DNA from: Flavobacterium sp.
Lineage (GTDB): Bacteria; Bacteroidota; Bacteroidia; Flavobacteriales; Flavobacteriaceae
Length of the DNA stretch: 6,626 bases
Reading direction: 5' to 3'
Assembly (NCBI GenBank): GCA_030682755.1
Contig: JAUXNR010000600.1
Location: forward strand, 1-6,626
Shown: piece by piece, positions 4,421 through 6,626 of the stretch
How positions within the stretch are numbered: the first letter of the stretch is position 1
How the letters are laid out: each line of letters starts with the position of its first letter
Made by a program: the position numbers and the translations under genes
The notes under the pieces: generated by a model
Told to the model about the DNA's origin: nothing
The model's input: only the letters and a program-made list of their open reading frames with translations
Database searches by the model: none

Positions 4421-5551
4421 TTAATTAAAAAATTCTAAAACTGAATCAGTTATGAATTTGATTTGTTCGTCATCAAGTTCTGTATGCATTGGTAATGAAA
4501 TCACTTCTTGAACCAATTGATTGGTTACCGGGAAATCTTCTTCTTTATAACGAGTATCAGCATATGCTTTTTGTGAATGCAACGGAATTGGGTAGTAAAT
4601 CGCACATGGTATTCCTTTACTCACTAAATGATCTAACAATGCATTTCTATCGGCATCTATAATTCGCAAAGTATACTGATGGAAAACGTGACAATCACAA
4701 GTATCACAAATCATTGGTGCAATAATATTTTTATGTCCTTCAAAAGCTTTTGAATACTTTCTTGCGGAATCTTGACGAGCTGTATTATAAGAATCTAATA
4801 ATGGTAATTTTGCATTTAAAACTGCCGCTTGAATACTATCTAAACGCGAATTTACACCTACCACATCATGATGGTAACGCACATACATACCATGATTTAC
4901 AATTCCACGAATGGTATGGGCCAATGCGTCATCATTGGTAAAAACAGCACCGCCATCACCATAACAACCTAAATTTTTTGAAGGAAAAAATGAAGTCGCA
5001 CCCACATGACCAATCGTTCCTACTTTTCTCTTCACACCATCTCTGGAAGTAAAATTTGCACCAATAGCCTGAGCATTGTCCTCTATAACATATAAATTAT
5101 GCTCTTTGGCTATGTCCATAATCGCATCCATATTGGCGGCTCTACCAAACAAATGTACCGGAACAATTGCTTTTGTTTTAGTAGTAATTGCTTTTCTGAT
5201 TCCATCAAGAGAAATATTCATATTTACCATATCAACATCAACCAAAACTGGTGTTAATTGCAATAAAGCAATCACTTCAACAGTAGCTGCAAATGTAAAA
5301 TCAGCAGTAATTACCTCATCGCCCGGTTGCAAACCCAATCCCATCATGGCAATTTGCAGAGCATCTGTTCCATTGGCACAAGGAATTACATGTTTTACAC
5401 CCAAATATTCTTCCAGGCTTTTTTGAAATTCGTGAACTTTTGGTCCGTTGATATACGTATTGGTGTCTAAAACTTCTTGAATAGAAGTGTCAACCGTTTG
5501 TTTTATTTTTTCATATTGACTCTTCAAGTCAACCATTTGAAGTTTTCTCAT
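4421..5551 (-). CDS. DegT/DnrJ/EryC1/StrS family sugar aminotransferase, WbpE-like
   Basis: A PLP enzyme that aminates a keto-sugar nucleotide on the way to amino-sugars of LPS O-antigen or another glycan. It has 376 residues when started at the ATG at 5551 (MRKLQMVDLKSQY), the usual N-terminus. An in-frame ATG at 5617 would add 22 residues, but that codon lies within the likely promoter -7 element (5615-5622), so I reject it. Motifs: ANGTDALQIA (59-68, phosphate-binding), EDNAQAIGA (157-165) with D158 contacting the pyridine nitrogen, SFFPSKNLGCYGDGG (187-201) with Schiff-base lysine K192, and NSRLDSIQAA (234-243). The wording around K192 and GDGG resembles WbpE (UDP-3-oxo-GlcNAcA aminotransferase), but the other genes of that pathway are not in the window, so the substrate is open. 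An unusual Cys cluster C-D-T-C-D-C lies at 282-287. It is first in an operon with galE. Confidence 0.92.
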   Translation of the reverse strand: MRKLQMVDLKSQYEKIKQTVDTSIQEVLDTNTYINGPKVHEFQKSLEEYLGVKHVIPCANGTDALQIAMMGLGLQPGDEVITADFTFAATVEVIALLQLTPVLVDVDMVNMNISLDGIRKAITTKTKAIVPVHLFGRAANMDAIMDIAKEHNLYVIEDNAQAIGANFTSRDGVKRKVGTIGHVGATSFFPSKNLGCYGDGGAVFTNDDALAHTIRGIVNHGMYVRYHHDVVGVNSRLDSIQAAVLNAKLPLLDSYNTARQDSARKYSKAFEGHKNIIAPMICDTCDCHVFHQYTLRIIDADRNALLDHLVSKGIPCAIYYPIPLHSQKAYADTRYKEEDFPVTNQLVQEVISLPMHTELDDEQIKFITDSVLEFFN

Positions 5552-5614
5552 GATTATTAATTTTACATTTAAATAATAAATCAAGTAAAATGATACCCGA
5601 CCTATTTCAACTAA

Positions 5615-5644
5615 CAAAAGTAATTATTTGCGAGGTGATAACAA
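5615..5644 (-). promoter_or_regulatory. Promoter of the aminotransferase-galE operon
   Basis: Reading leftward, TTG (5644-5642) is followed after exactly 19 bp by TACTTTTG (5622-5615), a full match to TAnnTTTG. Together they give the standard Bacteroidota promoter layout. Transcription would start near 5609, leaving a leader of about 58 nt before the ATG at 5551. It also excludes the in-frame ATG at 5617 as a start. Confidence 0.65.
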
Positions 5645-5665
5645 TGAAAATAATAGAAAGTAATG

Positions 5666-5673
5666 TATTTTAG
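5666..5673 (+). promoter_or_regulatory. Candidate promoter -7 element for waaA
   Basis: TATTTTAG matches TAnnTTTG in seven of eight positions and would start transcription about 12 nt before the ATG at 5692. No clear TTTG is seen 19-23 bp upstream. Its -33 region would fall on top of the -33 contact of the leftward operon (5642-5644), so the two promoters would be back to back and overlapping. Confidence 0.35.
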
Positions 5674-5691
5674 CCTCACAATTCATTTCAC

Positions 5692-6626
5692 ATGTTAAGC
5701 ATCTATTCTTTATTGGTTTCAATTGCCGGATTTTTTCTAAAAATTCTTGCCTATTTCAATCCGAAAATGAAACTTTTTGTTGACGGAAGAAGTACTGTTT
5801 TTGAAACACTTTCAAAAAAGATTTCCAACCATGATAAAACCATTTGGTTTCATGCAGCTTCGTTAGGCGAATACGAACAAGGATTACCTCTAATGGAAAA
5901 AATTAAAATCCAATTTCCTGATCATAAAATTGTGCTTACATTTTTTTCACCATCAGGCTTTGAGGTTCGAAAAAACAACACCATCGCAGATGTAACTGTT
6001 TATTTGCCATTAGATACGAAAGAAAATGCTAAACAGTTTATAGAATTATTGCATCCTGAACTAGTTTTTTTCATCAAATATGAATTTTGGCCAAATTACC
6101 TAAACGAATTAAAAACTCGAAACATCAAAACATATCTTATTTCAGGTATTTTTAGAGAAAATCAAGCCTTTTTCAAATGGTATGGTGGTTTTTATAGAAA
6201 CGCGTTAAAAACCTTTGATCATTTTTTTGTTCAGAATGAAAAATCAAAAAAATTAGTTCAACAATTGGGTTTTCAAAATGTAAGTGTTTCGGGCGACACT
6301 CGTTTTGATCGCGTTGTTTCCATTTTAGAACGCGACAATCGTTTGGATTTTATCGAAAAATTCAAAAACAACACGTTGACAATTGTCATCGGAAGTTCTT
6401 GGCCAAAAGACGAAGAATTGTTGATAAATTTTATTAATCAATCTACTGAAAATATAAAATTCATTATTGCACCGCACAACATCAAATCAGATCAGATTTT
6501 GGAATTGCAAAAATCAATAACAAAAAAATCAATTTTATTTTCTGAAAAAGAAAGTAAAAATGTAGGCGAATATGATATATTCATAATCAACACCATCGGA
6601 ATCCTAACTAAAATTTACAGCTATGC
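5692..6626 (+). CDS. waaA: 3-deoxy-D-manno-octulosonic acid (Kdo) transferase, N-terminal part (runs off right edge)
   Basis: Transfers Kdo from CMP-Kdo to lipid IVA at the inner face of the inner membrane, the first step of LPS core assembly. The frame stays open from the ATG at 5692 to the window edge, 311 codons of an expected 410-430. Residues 1-22 (MLSIYSLLVSIAGFFLKILA...) form the N-terminal membrane anchor. WFHAASLGEYEQGLPL (52-67) carries the predicted catalytic base E60. FFSPSGFE (84-91) and FIKYEFWPNYL (127-137) are acceptor-side signatures of the family. The C-terminal donor-binding half begins around 230, with IGSSWPKDEE (233-242), APHNIKSD (260-267) and the start of the conserved loop NTIGILTKIYSY (300-311). 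No frameshift or lost residue is visible. The gene is divergent from the sugar aminotransferase-galE operon, 140 bp away. Name given by family; kdtA is the synonym. Confidence 0.95.
   Translation, partial: MLSIYSLLVSIAGFFLKILAYFNPKMKLFVDGRSTVFETLSKKISNHDKTIWFHAASLGEYEQGLPLMEKIKIQFPDHKIVLTFFSPSGFEVRKNNTIADVTVYLPLDTKENAKQFIELLHPELVFFIKYEFWPNYLNELKTRNIKTYLISGIFRENQAFFKWYGGFYRNALKTFDHFFVQNEKSKKLVQQLGFQNVSVSGDTRFDRVVSILERDNRLDFIEKFKNNTLTIVIGSSWPKDEELLINFINQSTENIKFIIAPHNIKSDQILELQKSITKKSILFSEKESKNVGEYDIFIINTIGILTKIYSY

Noticed and set aside
5076..5426. 116-codon open frame on the plus strand opposite the aminotransferase.
   Set aside because: It overlaps the coding and active-site region of the aminotransferase entirely and has no recognisable domain; its apparent hydrophobic character comes from the complement of the real codons.
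5552..5617. A 22-residue N-terminal extension of the aminotransferase, starting at an in-frame ATG at 5617.
   Set aside because: The ATG lies inside the predicted -7 promoter element and upstream of the likely transcription start. The family N-terminus begins at MRKLQMVDLKSQY (ATG at 5551).

Overview
The window looks like chromosomal DNA from a member of the Bacteroidota, most likely Flavobacterium or a close relative in the Flavobacteriaceae (inference). The reasons are the AT-rich sequence, start codons preceded by A-rich leaders without Shine-Dalgarno sequences, several Bacteroidota-type promoter elements (TAnnTTTG, twice with an upstream TTG/TTTG at 19 bp), and proteins whose wording is typical of that family. 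There are no RNA genes, insertion sequences, CRISPR arrays or prophage genes. All the genes look like ordinary vertically inherited chromosomal genes.

Left part (1-2073). A gene for a large secreted protein runs leftward off the window edge; only its first 189 codons are present. Divergent from it, across a 207-bp intergenic region holding a 14-bp perfect palindrome and a promoter, is a rightward cluster of three genes: a YhhW-type pirin, a small YjdJ-type GNAT acetyltransferase and a small YjdI-type Fe-S mono-cluster protein. A stem-loop sits between the first and second genes. The second and third genes are the neighbours known as yjdJ and yjdI in Escherichia coli, so this is a conserved but functionally uncharacterised pair.

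Middle part (2074-3346). fabD, the malonyl-CoA:ACP transacylase of fatty acid synthesis, has its own promoter. It is followed by a tiny, very acidic lipoprotein gene, also with its own promoter, whose mature part is three perfect 11-residue repeats. A strong hairpin terminator closes this side and serves the convergent operon as well.

Right part (3381-6626). A leftward two-gene operon encodes a DegT/DnrJ/EryC1/StrS sugar aminotransferase and GalE, the UDP-glucose 4-epimerase. Divergent from it is waaA (kdtA), the Kdo transferase of lipid A/LPS core synthesis, cut by the right window edge. Aminotransferase, epimerase and Kdo transferase all point to envelope polysaccharide or LPS building. FabD supplies the fatty-acid side of the same envelope.

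I found no clearly undescribed large system. The most interesting points are the pirin/GNAT/Fe-S cluster, the 11-mer-repeat lipoprotein, the small residue at the GalE substrate gatekeeper position, and the shared divergent control region between waaA and the sugar operon.
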